Counted from the first letter of the stretch, positions 28,748-36,063 are shown. The stretch: DNA of 64,000 nucleotides from Dyella sp. 2HG41-7 (GCF_021390675.1 NZ_JAJEJV010000004.1:1984001-2048000), one strand, 5' to 3'. Numbers and translations are program-made. The notes: a model not told the origin generated them from the sequence alone.

Positions 28748-28889
28748 GCGTACTCCTGAGACGTGGCGTCTAGGCGCCTTGGATGGGGAAACGCCTATTC
28801 TATCAGGCCTGCCTACGGGCCCGTTTTGGGCGGATCGCTCTCGTCACCGATTCCATGCCAAAATTGCGGCACATCAGGCACTTCGCTTA

Positions 28890-28966
28890 GCCCCCGTAGC
28901 TCAGTTGGATAGAGCGTCCCCCTCCTAAGGGGAAGGTCGTACGTTCGAATCGTATCGGGGGCACCA
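28890..28966 (+). tRNA. tRNA-Arg (anticodon CCU)
   Basis: A complete cloverleaf of 77 bases including encoded CCA. Acceptor GCCCCCG pairs with CGGGGGC, the D-arm is GCTC/GAGC, the anticodon stem TCCCC/GGGGA carries loop CTCCTAA (anticodon CCU, reading AGG), and the T-arm carries TTCGAAT. A short T-run follows CCA. It is transcribed away from the ALDH7 gene. Confidence 0.95.
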
Positions 28967-29413
28967 TTTTTCTCGCTGGCCGATTCCCGCCGCGGCATCC
29001 GTTTCGATAAGCGCCGACCGCGCGATATTCGTGTCGAGTCGCTGCGCGTTTTTGACGTTGCGATAGAGCTGCATGTAAACCATGACAATGCGATGGCGCA
29101 TTGCACAAATGATATGCGCTTGGAACGCGATGTCGGCTGCGCGTCAGGCGGATGAAAGGCAGCGATGCGTCAAGCTATGCGCCAGCTGAATCGATCCGGT
29201 GGAACAACAGTTCGATGTCAACGCGCTACAGCACCGCTCGTTTATGGCCACAGCGAGGGTGAGGGGCACACGATGGAGCAGGATGCTAGAGGAGACACCA
29301 TCGGCATGTTCAAAAACAGATGACCCCACTCGACGCGTTCATACCGCCTTGCTTGGAAACGGCAGCGCGGTACGTTTTCTAAAACGTCCGCTAATAAACC
29401 CAAGGAACTTGCC
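28967..29413. other. gene-free stretch after tRNA-Arg
   Basis: About 450 bases. Small open frames on both strands lack ribosome sites and convincing composition. The right end holds the promoter of the 29414 gene. No integrase-like or att duplication of the tRNA 3' end was seen here. Confidence 0.4.
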
Positions 29414-29752
29414 ATGAATGCAAAGTCGAAGCTTGTTGTTGTCGGTCTGGTCATCGGTGCAGCGATGGCGTCCGGCGCCGCGATGGCGCAAACCGATGTC
29501 CCCAACCATCCGCGCGTCAACGAAGTCAACAACCGTTTGGAAAACCAGCAGGACCGTATCGACAACGGCCTGAAGAACGGCACCATGACGCAGAAGCAGG
29601 CCGCCCGCGACGAAACGCACGATGCCAACATCGCCCGTCGCGAATCGGTGGACGAGGCCAAGCACGATGGTCATCTGACCAAGAAAGAACAGCGCAACCT
29701 CAATCGCTCCGAAAACAAAAACAGCCGTCACATCTATAAGCAGAAGCACTGA
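29414..29752 (+). CDS. small exported Asn/Arg/Lys-rich protein
   Basis: A 112-residue protein with a clear Sec signal peptide (residues 1-26, ending GAAMAQ). The mature part is hydrophilic and probably helical, rich in Asn, Gln, Arg, Lys and Asp (VNNRLENQQDRIDNGLKNG, LTKKEQRNLNRSENKNS). No family is recognised with certainty; similar short periplasmic proteins occur in related genomes with unknown role. AAGGAA lies six bases before the ATG and a strong terminator follows, so it is a single-gene unit. Confidence 0.8.
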   Translation: MNAKSKLVVVGLVIGAAMASGAAMAQTDVPNHPRVNEVNNRLENQQDRIDNGLKNGTMTQKQAARDETHDANIARRESVDEAKHDGHLTKKEQRNLNRSENKNSRHIYKQKH

Positions 29753-29780
29753 TCCCGAGCAGTTAGCGCGTCGCAAAAAG

Positions 29781-29809
29781 CCTCCCGTCGTCGCACGGGA
29801 GGTTTTTTT
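29781..29809 (+). terminator. rho-independent terminator
   Basis: Stem CCTCCCGT / ACGGGAGG with a six-base loop followed by seven T residues, 28 bases after the stop of the small exported protein gene. Confidence 0.9.
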
Positions 29810-29854
29810 ATGGGGCAGGGTCAATCGACGATTTTCATAGGCGCGACGGACAAC

Positions 29855-29889
29855 AAAAAAGCGTGGCGGTCATTCGACCGCCACGCTTT
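29855..29889 (-). terminator. rho-independent terminator of the glycine-zipper lipoprotein gene
   Basis: A long stem AAAGCGTGGCGGTC / GACCGCCACGCTTT with loop ATTC. Read on the minus strand it ends in a run of six T residues and lies 27 bases after the lipoprotein stop. Confidence 0.9.
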
Positions 29890-29916
29890 GGCGAACATCA
29901 AAAAGCCGATGGCTAC

Positions 29917-30519
29917 TTAGCGCGCATCGCTGACGGACGTAACGCCTTCCTGCACCTGCACGCGATTGCCCGGATCGTGATCCATGCGCGTGGTGCGGGT
30001 TACGCCGTTGTACACGTACTGCACGTCGTAACCGATGATGCGGTCGGTGGTGTCGTTGACCGTCTTGCACTGGTGCTCGGTGGTCGAAGTGACGGTGTCG
30101 TGCTGGTGCGCGGCTTCGATGCGGTTACCCGCGTAGCCGCCACCCACGGCGCCCGCCACCGTGGCCAGGGTATTGCCCTTGCCGCTACCGACCATATGGC
30201 CCAGCAAACCACCCGCCACGGCGCCGATCGCGGTACCTGCGATGTGATGCTGATCCTTCGGCGGCTCGGTGTGATTGACCACCACATCCTGGCAAACCTG
30301 ATGCGGGTTATTGGTGCTGCCGTGCACCGGCGTCACGCTGACGACCTGCGCGTATTGCGGGCCGGCGTTCTGCGCGGCTTGCTGTGCTTGCGCCGAAGCG
30401 GCCGAGGCGGCATCGGTGCCCGGATCGGTGGCGCTGGCTTGATGGCCGCAAGCGGTCAGCCCGGCGACGGCCGTCGTCATGATTGCCAGACAAAGCGTTT
30501 TCATTGCCAATTTGCTCAT
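29917..30519 (-). CDS. glycine-zipper 2TM-domain lipoprotein (SlyB-like)
   Basis: A 200-residue outer-membrane lipoprotein. The signal peptide ends in lipobox LTAC (cysteine about residue 24). After an Ala/Gln-rich linker comes the glycine-zipper membrane segment IGAVAGGLLGHMVGSGKGNTL / VAGAVGGGYAGNRIE, then a C-terminal beta region (YDVQYVYNGVTRTTRMDHDPG) typical of the 17-kDa/SlyB surface antigen family. Such proteins support outer-membrane integrity. The ATG at 30519 follows a GGGGGA stretch eight bases away; the 16 codons further upstream would spoil the signal peptide. Confidence 0.87.
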   Translation of the reverse strand: MSKLAMKTLCLAIMTTAVAGLTACGHQASATDPGTDAASAASAQAQQAAQNAGPQYAQVVSVTPVHGSTNNPHQVCQDVVVNHTEPPKDQHHIAGTAIGAVAGGLLGHMVGSGKGNTLATVAGAVGGGYAGNRIEAAHQHDTVTSTTEHQCKTVNDTTDRIIGYDVQYVYNGVTRTTRMDHDPGNRVQVQEGVTSVSDAR

Positions 30520-30808
30520 GCTTGAATCCCCCATGCGGTCACTAAAAAACAAACGGTGCATATTCACCCCTGCATTCCACGTTATTCATTGAATGGCGAC
30601 GCGCCTGAACGCCACCTACACAATGCATAAGCGATGGCTAAACGGGGCGATTTTAACGCCAATGTAGCGATGCGGCGTCGCCAAGCTACACATAATGCCG
30701 TGTGACGCAGTTCTACTGTTCGAACCAAGTCGCAGAGTGGAGCAAAAATCTTCAGTGCGGATTAAGCGCAACAAACAGAGCATTCACACCGAACCAACGG
30801 AGGTGTGT

Positions 30809-31168
30809 ATGACCAAGCGCGCAGTAGGCAAACGTATGTTGTTTGGATTGGCCATGGCAGCCGTGGCGGCTGCGCCGCTGGCGGCATCGGCACACGACGG
30901 ATGGGATCATCACGGCGGTGGTTGGGACCGCGGCGGCTGGCATCATGAGGGCTGGCATCGCGGCGGCTACTGGAGTGGCGGTCGCTGGATCGCGGGCGCG
31001 GTCGTAGCGGGCGCTGTGGCGGGTCTGGTTGAAGGCGCGGTCGCGCCGCCTCCGCCGCCGGTCTACTACGCGCCGCCCCCCACGGTCGTTTATCAGCAGG
31101 CTGCGCCGGTTTATTACGCGCCCGCGCCGGTAGTGACGCGCACGGTGGTCTACACCACGGCGTATTGA
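30809..31168 (+). CDS. small exported His/Gly/Trp-rich protein with Pro-Tyr tail
   Basis: A 119-residue protein with a Sec signal peptide (residues 1-28, ending AASA). The mature N-terminus is a run of His, Gly and Trp (HDGWDHHGGGWDRGG), then a glycine-zipper-like GAVVAGAVAGLVEGAV segment and a Pro/Tyr-rich tail with APPP and VVYQQ. The His cluster could bind metals; the rest suggests envelope association. Function unknown. GGAGG lies five bases before the ATG at 30809, which rules out the longer open frame. A strong terminator follows. Confidence 0.82.
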   Translation: MTKRAVGKRMLFGLAMAAVAAAPLAASAHDGWDHHGGGWDRGGWHHEGWHRGGYWSGGRWIAGAVVAGAVAGLVEGAVAPPPPPVYYAPPPTVVYQQAAPVYYAPAPVVTRTVVYTTAY

Positions 31169-31212
31169 GCGAGTTACCGCACTGCGGACTGGCGACAAAG
31201 CGGTCCACGTCT

Positions 31213-31243
31213 AAAAAAGCCCGGCAAGCGCCGGGCTTTTTTT
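31213..31243 (+). terminator. bidirectional rho-independent terminator
   Basis: Stem GCCCGGC / GCCGGGC with loop AAGC, six A residues before and seven T residues after, 45 bases after the His-rich protein stop. It can act on both strands. Confidence 0.9.
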
Positions 31244-31284
31244 ATTCCATCAAGTCAACTCGCGGCATCGATGCGCGTACCGCA

Positions 31285-31310
31285 CAAAAAACCCGCCAAG
31301 CGGCGGGTTT
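31285..31310 (-). terminator. second terminator-like hairpin at the core/element border
   Basis: Stem AACCCGCC / GGCGGGTT with loop AAGC, preceded by an A-run so that the minus-strand transcript ends in T residues. No minus-strand gene immediately upstream was identified, so it may be a relic at the left border of the integrated element. Confidence 0.6.
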
Positions 31311-31352
31311 CAGTAGTTCCTGCTCATCGACGATGCGACAGGGAACGAATTT

Positions 31353-31372
31353 TGGTGCCGGAAATAGGAACC
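31353..31372 (-). other. tRNA 3'-end-like sequence, candidate attachment-site core
   Basis: On the minus strand the sequence ends in TTCCGGCACCA preceded by GGTTCC, resembling the T-arm/acceptor/CCA end of a tRNA gene without the rest of the cloverleaf. It lies about 175 bases upstream of a P4-type integrase, where an att core derived from a tRNA end would be expected. No second copy was found by eye in the window, so this is tentative. Confidence 0.35.
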
Positions 31373-31381
31373 ACACTGGCT

Positions 31382-31529
31382 GTCCAAGTGCATCCAATGT
31401 CGTCCAGTGCAGTGCAAGAAATGTGGGGTTTTCTGCGGGTTTTTTTGAGTTTTTCGTCCAGCGTCGTCCAAGTTGGTTTTGTTGCATCCGACACTAACTG
31501 TGGGTAGATTGTGGGTAGAATGTGGGTAG
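31382..31529. repeat. phased RTCCA motifs and three TGTGGGTAG direct repeats upstream of the integrase
   Basis: RTCC motifs occur at 31382, 31392 and 31402 and again at 31456, 31466 and 31486, all on ten-base spacing within each group. Then TGTGGGTAG occurs at 31499, 31510 and 31521, spaced eleven bases. Such phased direct repeats beside an integrase gene are typical of arm-type binding sites or integrase autoregulation. The repeats are seen directly; the binding role is inferred. Confidence 0.65.
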
Positions 31530-31546
31530 GCCACAGTAGGATTCCC

Positions 31547-32755
31547 ATGCTTACGCTGCCGCAAATCAGGAACTCCAAACCGCAGTCCAAGCCGTATAAG
31601 AAAGCGGATGGACTTGGGCTCACTCTGCTAGTTCAACCCGATGGCTCGAAGCTTTGGCGCTTCCGCTATCGGTTCGCGGGCAAGGAACAAATGCTCAGCT
31701 TGGGGCAATGGCCGGAGGTGTCGCTCGCAGAGGCGCGTGAGGCGCGCGACGATGCGCGTATGCAACTACGTGGTGGTTTGAACCCCGGCGCCGTACGAAA
31801 ACAAACGAAGGCACAGGCGAAGGTCGCGGCCGCCAATTCGTTTCGCGCTGTCGCCGAGGAGTGGATCGAGCTCAATCGGGGCAAGTGGCGTGCAACGCAT
31901 GTCGTACGTGTGCAATCACAACTCGACCGCGACATTCTCCCGTCGCTTGGCGATCGACCGATAAGCAACATCTCGCCTGCCGAAGTGCTGGCGGTCGCAA
32001 AGCGCGTGGAGGGCAGGGACGCGCTCGATCAGGCGAAACGTTGTCTGCAGCGGGTAGCGTCCATCTTTGCGCTTGGCGTGCGCACGTTGCGGTGCGAGAC
32101 GAATCCGGCACGAGAACTTGTCGGCGTGATTAGGACACGCAAAGTGCAGCATCGCGCAGCACTCACCTTTGATCAGTTGCCCGATTACCTTGAGCGCTTG
32201 GAGAACGTCGGTGCCGGTGCCGAAACAAAAGGTGCCCTCGAATTCCTTCTCCTCACCGCGACACGCTCTGGCGAGACTCGCGGCATGCGCTGGTCTGAGG
32301 TCGACATGGTTAAAGACCTTTGGCGCATCCCTGGCGATCGCACGAAGACCGGGATGGAGCACCTCGTCCCGTTGAGCCGCCAAGCGAAAGCCATCCTGGA
32401 ACGCATGCAGCCGCTCACTGGCGACGGGGAGCTGGTCTTTCCAAGTCCGGTGAAGAAGAACGAACCCCTGCACGCTAACGCGCTCCTGGCAGCTCTACGT
32501 CGGATGGGGTACGAAACAGGCGACATCACCGCGCACGGTTTCCGCGCCACATTCAGCACCACCCTAAACGAACTGGGGCATAACCCAGACGTGATCGAGC
32601 GCGCGCTGGCACATGTTCCGAAAGACAAGATCCGCGCGGCTTACCATCGCTCCCAATATCTTGAGGAGCGGCGAGTGCTCCTGCAGGCATGGGCGGACAT
32701 GATCGATGCAAAGCGCACCGGTGCCAATGTGGTGCCGATCCGCCGGGTGGTTTGA
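31547..32755 (+). CDS. int: tyrosine-type site-specific integrase (P4-like, DUF4102 arm domain)
   Basis: A 402-residue tyrosine recombinase. The N-terminal arm-binding domain of the P4/DUF4102 kind (KKADGLGLTLLVQPDGSKLW, LGQWPEVSLAEAREARD) precedes a SAM-like core-binding domain and a catalytic domain with LLLTATRSGETRGMRWSEVD (first Arg), the HGFR box in ITAHGFRATFSTTLNELG and the nucleophile Tyr in RAAYHRSQYLEERR. All catalytic positions look intact, so the protein may be active. AGGA lies about five bases before the ATG at 31547. It defines the left end of the element. Confidence 0.94.
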   Translation: MLTLPQIRNSKPQSKPYKKADGLGLTLLVQPDGSKLWRFRYRFAGKEQMLSLGQWPEVSLAEAREARDDARMQLRGGLNPGAVRKQTKAQAKVAAANSFRAVAEEWIELNRGKWRATHVVRVQSQLDRDILPSLGDRPISNISPAEVLAVAKRVEGRDALDQAKRCLQRVASIFALGVRTLRCETNPARELVGVIRTRKVQHRAALTFDQLPDYLERLENVGAGAETKGALEFLLLTATRSGETRGMRWSEVDMVKDLWRIPGDRTKTGMEHLVPLSRQAKAILERMQPLTGDGELVFPSPVKKNEPLHANALLAALRRMGYETGDITAHGFRATFSTTLNELGHNPDVIERALAHVPKDKIRAAYHRSQYLEERRVLLQAWADMIDAKRTGANVVPIRRVV

Positions 32756-32928
32756 ATTGCGTTAATGGCAGTTTGCGGGCGTCCATAGATCACCCACGGT
32801 GCGGGGTGGGAGCGGCTGTCTCCTTGATTTGATGGGAAATGTCCGCAATTATCGGGCTCTTGGGGGAAATCCTTCACGACTATGAACGGCGTTCTTCTGC
32901 GCCCTTTAGTTCGTGCCAATTGCACCGA

Positions 32929-32946
32929 TATATCTAGGTAGATATA
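32929..32946. promoter_or_regulatory. perfect palindrome at the start of the toxin-antitoxin operon
   Basis: TATATCTA-GG-TAGATATA, an exact eight-base inverted repeat ending directly before the GTG of the first gene. Its AT-rich arms could overlap the -10 box. This is the expected place for an operator bound by the helix-turn-helix protein encoded second. Confidence 0.6.
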
Positions 32947-33375
32947 GTGGCGACGTTTCTCATAAAGCCGGGAGTTGCGCTCGACCTTAAGGGACTTAAG
33001 GAATCGGGCGAAATATCGGCGCGTACCGCGGCTATAAAAATTGCCGCACTATTGAGGGCAGCATGTGATGACCCTGACTTGGCGGACGAGTTTCTGGAGC
33101 TCGGAGACCATGCACATGGGGGTACGGATATTGATTTTAACGTCGACGATTTCGTCGCATTGCAGCAGCAAGGCATCGACATGTACCGCTTCAAGATCTG
33201 GGATCTTGAACGCGTTGGATTAGCGTATCGAGTGTTGTACTGCTATTTCCCCAACAGACACACGATCGTCGCCCTTGCAGTAGCCCATCGGAGCTTTAAC
33301 TATGACCTTTCGCATCCAATCACAATTCGATGCATACAGTCTTACCGGGACTTACTGGCCGACGGGTGGGACTGA
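32947..33375 (+). CDS. putative toxin of a type II toxin-antitoxin pair (RelE/ParE-like C-terminus)
   Basis: A 142-residue protein with a GTG start and AGGT seven bases upstream. The N-terminal 75 residues are helical and acidic (LADEFLELGDHAHGG). The C-terminal part MYRFKIWDLERVGLAYRVLYCYFPNRHTIVALAVAHR has the strand pattern and aromatic/basic residues of RelE/ParE/HigB toxins. The next gene overlaps by 74 bases and encodes an XRE-type DNA-binding protein, the HigBA-like toxin-first order. The toxin call rests on this pattern and context, not on a secure family match. Confidence 0.65.
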   Translation: MATFLIKPGVALDLKGLKESGEISARTAAIKIAALLRAACDDPDLADEFLELGDHAHGGTDIDFNVDDFVALQQQGIDMYRFKIWDLERVGLAYRVLYCYFPNRHTIVALAVAHRSFNYDLSHPITIRCIQSYRDLLADGWD

Positions 33376-33796
33376 AAGCGGCTCGATCGGTTCAAGTGAA
33401 ATTGAGCCAGTGGCCGTTGCTGTGCCGCCGGCTATCGAGTCACGTTCAATCGTTCCGCAATCAGTCGAGTCGCTCAGAGACAGTGACGGATTCATAAGCG
33501 GCGATGACCTGATGGCGTCCCTTGAGCTGATGCCGGAAGAAGAAGCAGACGCGAATCGTTGGGTTGGCGAAGCTTTCTATGGAGATAAGCTAGTGACCAT
33601 CAAGTCATTGCGTCTGAGCGCAGGTTTGTCGCAAAGCCAGTTGGCAGAAAAAATGTTTACAAGCCAGTCCCATATTTCTCGAATTGAAAGTGGGACAGAA
33701 AACATTTCTTGGGATGTTGCGATCAAGCTTAAGAATGGCCTTTCCGTGGACATGAATCTTCTGGAAGTGGCGCTCGAAAATCAGCGAGCGAGATAA
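33302..33796 (+). CDS. XRE-family antitoxin/regulator with C-terminal HTH
   Basis: A 164-residue protein. The C-terminal 70 residues form an XRE helix-turn-helix (TIKSLRLSAGLSQSQLAEKM, SQSHISRIESGTENISWDVA). The N-terminal 90 residues are Ser/Glu/Pro-rich with a likely toxin-binding LMASLELMPEEEADANRW stretch. It overlaps the upstream toxin-like gene by 74 bases; GGAG lies eight bases before the ATG. The perfect palindrome ahead of the operon is the likely binding site for autorepression. Confidence 0.75.
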   Translation: MTFRIQSQFDAYSLTGTYWPTGGTESGSIGSSEIEPVAVAVPPAIESRSIVPQSVESLRDSDGFISGDDLMASLELMPEEEADANRWVGEAFYGDKLVTIKSLRLSAGLSQSQLAEKMFTSQSHISRIESGTENISWDVAIKLKNGLSVDMNLLEVALENQRAR

Positions 33797-33800
33797 TCGG

Positions 33801-34247
33801 ATGTCAGTTGATACCCGCTATGCCCACATGCTTGTGTCTGATGACATACGCGCTGAGGTGGGAAACAAATTTTCCTTAATGGGAATTTACGACAGCGCTT
33901 TGTTGGTCCAGAGTTTTCCAGCCACAATTGGAAAGCTTGTCGTTTACCTAGTCGTTAGTTGCCCATTGAATCAGCTTTTTAGGGGCCTTCGGATCGAATT
34001 GAGATTGAACAATGAGGCCATTGGGATTGAAGAATTCTCTGAGGATGACATCCCTGCTGTAGGGCCTAGTCACGATAAGGATGGACACCCATATCGCTGT
34101 TTCTCAAAAAAGAGCGTATTCATCCTAAGTCCGCTATCCGTAGACCGTGCATGTTTGCTTAGGGCTCATGTTTTTAGCGGTGAAGACGAATTGATGTCCA
34201 ATGCTCTCGCAATTACTACAGCCGGTGAAATTCAAGCGGCAGAGTGA
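33801..34247 (+). CDS. unknown small protein (DUF6941-like)
   Basis: A 148-residue protein that begins only four bases after the antitoxin-like gene. The N-terminal HMLVSDDIRAEVGNKFSLMGIYDSALLV resembles small proteins annotated as DUF6941, with a beta-rich middle (KLVVYLVVSCPLNQLFRGLRI) and no membrane segment or catalytic motif. Function unknown. A terminator follows, so the toxin-like gene, the HTH gene and this gene form one unit. The family name is from memory of the opening motif and is uncertain. Confidence 0.65.
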   Translation: MSVDTRYAHMLVSDDIRAEVGNKFSLMGIYDSALLVQSFPATIGKLVVYLVVSCPLNQLFRGLRIELRLNNEAIGIEEFSEDDIPAVGPSHDKDGHPYRCFSKKSVFILSPLSVDRACLLRAHVFSGEDELMSNALAITTAGEIQAAE

Positions 34248-34272
34248 TTCTGTTTTTGGATGGCGCTTGAAG

Positions 34273-34299
34273 AAAACCCCGCAACTTTGCGGGGTTTTT
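34273..34299 (+). terminator. rho-independent terminator
   Basis: Stem AAAACCCCGCA / TGCGGGGTTTT with a four-base loop and a T-run, 25 bases after the stop of the 33801 gene. Confidence 0.9.
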
Positions 34300-34393
34300 G
34301 CTTCTTGACGGTGAGAAAACATGGGAGCATTATCGACCCGTCCCCGCCCAATCGGGGACCAGGTTTGGCGACCTGAACACTGAAGGCGCAACG

Positions 34394-34413
34394 GCGCCTA
34401 TGGCGCTTTTTTT
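34394..34413 (+). terminator. small terminator-like hairpin inside the C4-like leader region
   Basis: Stem GCGCC / GGCGC with a three-base loop followed by seven T residues. It may terminate a short leader transcript before the next structured segment. The stem is only five bases. Confidence 0.5.
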
Positions 34414-34545
34414 ATGCGCGCTCGTTGCGTCATGTCCGCTTCACGGCGGGCCTGCGGGCAGCCTTCGGGCTGGCCGGTTTCCTTTGGTGCCGGTTCGCCA
34501 ACCCGCAGGTCTGCCACCTTGCCGCAATGGCAAGGTGGTCCATCA
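34414..34545 (+). ncRNA. C4-antisense-RNA-like structured leader
   Basis: A gene-free stretch with nested stems: CCTGCGGG (34451-34458) pairs with CCCGCAGG (34502-34509) and encloses CAGCC-TTCG-GGCTG; a ten-base stem CCACCTTGCC / GGCAAGGTGG (34514-34538) follows. The stretch GGTTTCCTTTGG and GGTTCGCCAAC between the arms resembles the C4 antisense RNA of P1-like and many cryptic prophages, which lies upstream of small regulatory phage genes. The stems are seen directly; the C4 identity is recalled from motif similarity. Confidence 0.5.
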
Positions 34546-34563
34546 ACCGTGGAGGGAAAACAA

Positions 34564-34860
34564 ATGAACGCACGCGCAAACACCACCATCGCCAGAGAGT
34601 TCTTGTCGCTCAATGCGCGGTATTGCATAGATCCGTCTTCGGAAGCCGGCGAGCTGGCATGTGATGCCGGCTGTCTGTTGGAAGGTGTGATCCACACTAT
34701 TCAAGCGGTTATCGACGGAATGTCGGACAAGACCAGCGATATGGCTGCAAATGCCGAAAGGCAAGTGCCCTGCATGTTGTTTGGAATTAAGTACCAGCTG
34801 GAAATGGTGAAAAACATTGCAGAGACGCTCGAACATTCGACGTTCATCGACACTCCATAA
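34564..34860 (+). CDS. small unknown phage-element protein
   Basis: A 98-residue protein with GGAGG eight bases before the ATG at 34564. The open frame also runs upstream through the structured leader, but that part reads as Arg/Ser-rich translation of the hairpins and is not believed. The protein contains AREFLSLNARYCIDPSSEAGELACDAGCLLEGVIHTI and looks helical. No family is recognised with confidence; position downstream of the C4-like leader suggests a small regulatory phage gene. Confidence 0.6.
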   Translation: MNARANTTIAREFLSLNARYCIDPSSEAGELACDAGCLLEGVIHTIQAVIDGMSDKTSDMAANAERQVPCMLFGIKYQLEMVKNIAETLEHSTFIDTP

Positions 34861-34903
34861 CGAGCTGGTTTTCAATACATCCAATCAATATCAGAGGTGG
34901 ACA

Positions 34904-35224
34904 ATGACTATGAAGCCAGACAACGTCGCTTTCCTTCGCAAGCTCAGTCAGGTGATGCTTGACCAAAAACATTTTGGAGACGGCGTCTACCTGACCGGGC
35001 TCAATTCAAAATGGCGTCCAGCCGAAATGAGCGTTGAAGATGCGCTCGAAGATTCAATGGCACTTTTAAATCAAGCGATCGGCGTGTTCGATAAGCAGGA
35101 AGAATTTCCGCTTGATCAGTGGGGCGCAATGCAACAACTGTATATGGTGCGTGCGCTTCTAGTCGCTTCCTACGAATCTCTTCATCACATGGCCTTGGTC
35201 GAGCGCGACTGTGGTGCCGTATGA
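34904..35224 (+). CDS. small unknown phage-element protein
   Basis: A 106-residue acidic, mostly helical protein (LRKLSQVMLDQKHFGDGVYL, EDALEDSMALLNQAIGVFDKQ). GAGG lies six bases before the ATG at 34904. Its TGA overlaps the ATG of the next gene (ATGA), so the two are translated together. No family recognised. Confidence 0.6.
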   Translation: MTMKPDNVAFLRKLSQVMLDQKHFGDGVYLTGLNSKWRPAEMSVEDALEDSMALLNQAIGVFDKQEEFPLDQWGAMQQLYMVRALLVASYESLHHMALVERDCGAV

Positions 35225-35424
35225 CCGCGAACATCATTCCCTTTCCGTCGCATGCGCGCGTTCGCATGGTTCCAATTGACGCCGAACAAGAGTATTTGCC
35301 GCCGGCAGTGCGCCAGCTGCTCGCGGTCATGGAGGCAACGGAGCGCGCCTTTGGGTCAGATATGCCGCCGAAGGGGATGAGCGATGATGATTACCACCGG
35401 GCGATCGCACCGTACTTGAAGTGA
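35221..35424 (+). CDS. small unknown protein, coupled to the preceding gene
   Basis: A 67-residue protein beginning MTANIIPFPSHARVRMVPID, an IPFP-type opening common among short phage and plasmid proteins, and ending in a helical PPAVRQLLAVMEATERAF segment. It starts in the stop codon of the preceding gene. Function unknown. Confidence 0.6.
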   Translation: MTANIIPFPSHARVRMVPIDAEQEYLPPAVRQLLAVMEATERAFGSDMPPKGMSDDDYHRAIAPYLK

Positions 35425-35438
35425 TGTAGCCTGAAGCG

Positions 35439-35468
35439 AGCCACGGCAATCGCCCGTGCCGTGGCTTT
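35439..35468 (+). terminator. hairpin after the 35221 gene
   Basis: Perfect ten-base stem AGCCACGGCA / TGCCGTGGCT with an eight-base loop and a short T-stretch, 15 bases after the stop. A plausible weak terminator. Confidence 0.55.
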
Positions 35469-35493
35469 CATCGAAGGGCGCAGAGGTGTGCGC

Positions 35494-36021
35494 ATGTCCG
35501 TAAAGCGAACCCCGGATCCACTGGGACTTCTGCCTGATCACATCGACGTCGAGTTCGATGGAGCAGACCCTGTCGCCGAGATGAAAGCGCTTGAAGAACT
35601 ATTCAATCGAGAAAACATCATGGCGCGAATTGATCGGCTCCGCCGTCATACACAACTGGCCCCGATCGCTGACGAACTTCAAGAGCTGGCCGTAACGAAG
35701 TATGGAAATGCAATCCCTTTGAATGGGGACTGGGAGCTCAGGGCGAGAGTTGCGGAGGCTGAACTCGCCGCCGTGTATTTTGCCGCTGAGGCGTTGCCGG
35801 CGCGCTCGCGTCAAGAGACGAGCAAAAAAGCGCTCAACGTGCGCCAAGCTGACAACCGTAGGGCTCGAGATGATGCAAAGAGCCTCTACGACACTTGGCT
35901 CGAATATCGCGGCCTTTATAGGAACAAGACGGAGTTTGACAAAGAAGTAGGAGAGAAGGTCGGAGTTGCTCAAAACACCGTCAGGGGGTGGCGGGAGGCA
36001 TGGCAGAAGGATGCCAAATAG
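35494..36021 (+). CDS. unknown phage-element protein with C-terminal HTH-like end
   Basis: A 175-residue protein, highly charged and helical. The C-terminal KTEFDKEVGEKVGVAQNTVRGWREAW reads like a helix-turn-helix, so DNA binding is possible. AGAGGT lies six bases before the ATG at 35494. No family recognised. It is followed by a tandem palindromic repeat and the AlpA-type gene. Confidence 0.6.
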   Translation: MSVKRTPDPLGLLPDHIDVEFDGADPVAEMKALEELFNRENIMARIDRLRRHTQLAPIADELQELAVTKYGNAIPLNGDWELRARVAEAELAAVYFAAEALPARSRQETSKKALNVRQADNRRARDDAKSLYDTWLEYRGLYRNKTEFDKEVGEKVGVAQNTVRGWREAWQKDAK

Positions 36022-36023
36022 CC

Positions 36024-36063
36024 GCTGGCTGTTAGTAGCCAGCGCTGGCTGTTAGTAGCCAGC
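36024..36063. repeat. tandem 20-bp palindromic repeat
   Basis: Two perfect adjacent copies (36024-36043, 36044-36063) of a 20-base unit that is itself an inverted repeat, GCTGGCT...AGCCAGC. It lies just after the stop of the 35494 gene, before the AlpA-type gene. It could be an operator pair or a replication-related iteron. Only two copies and no spacers, so not CRISPR. Confidence 0.75.

Noticed and set aside
28890-31546. tRNA-Arg as the attachment site of the phage element
   Set aside because: The tRNA 3' end (GGGGGCACCA) does not match the tRNA-like relic near the integrase (CCGGCACCA context), and three host genes lie between them.
34414-34563. N-terminal extension of the 34564 protein through the structured leader
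   Set aside because: The translated sequence just reflects hairpins; GGAGG before the ATG at 34564 gives a better start.
36024-36063. Possible CRISPR fragment
   Set aside because: Only two adjacent copies, no spacers, no cas genes in the window.
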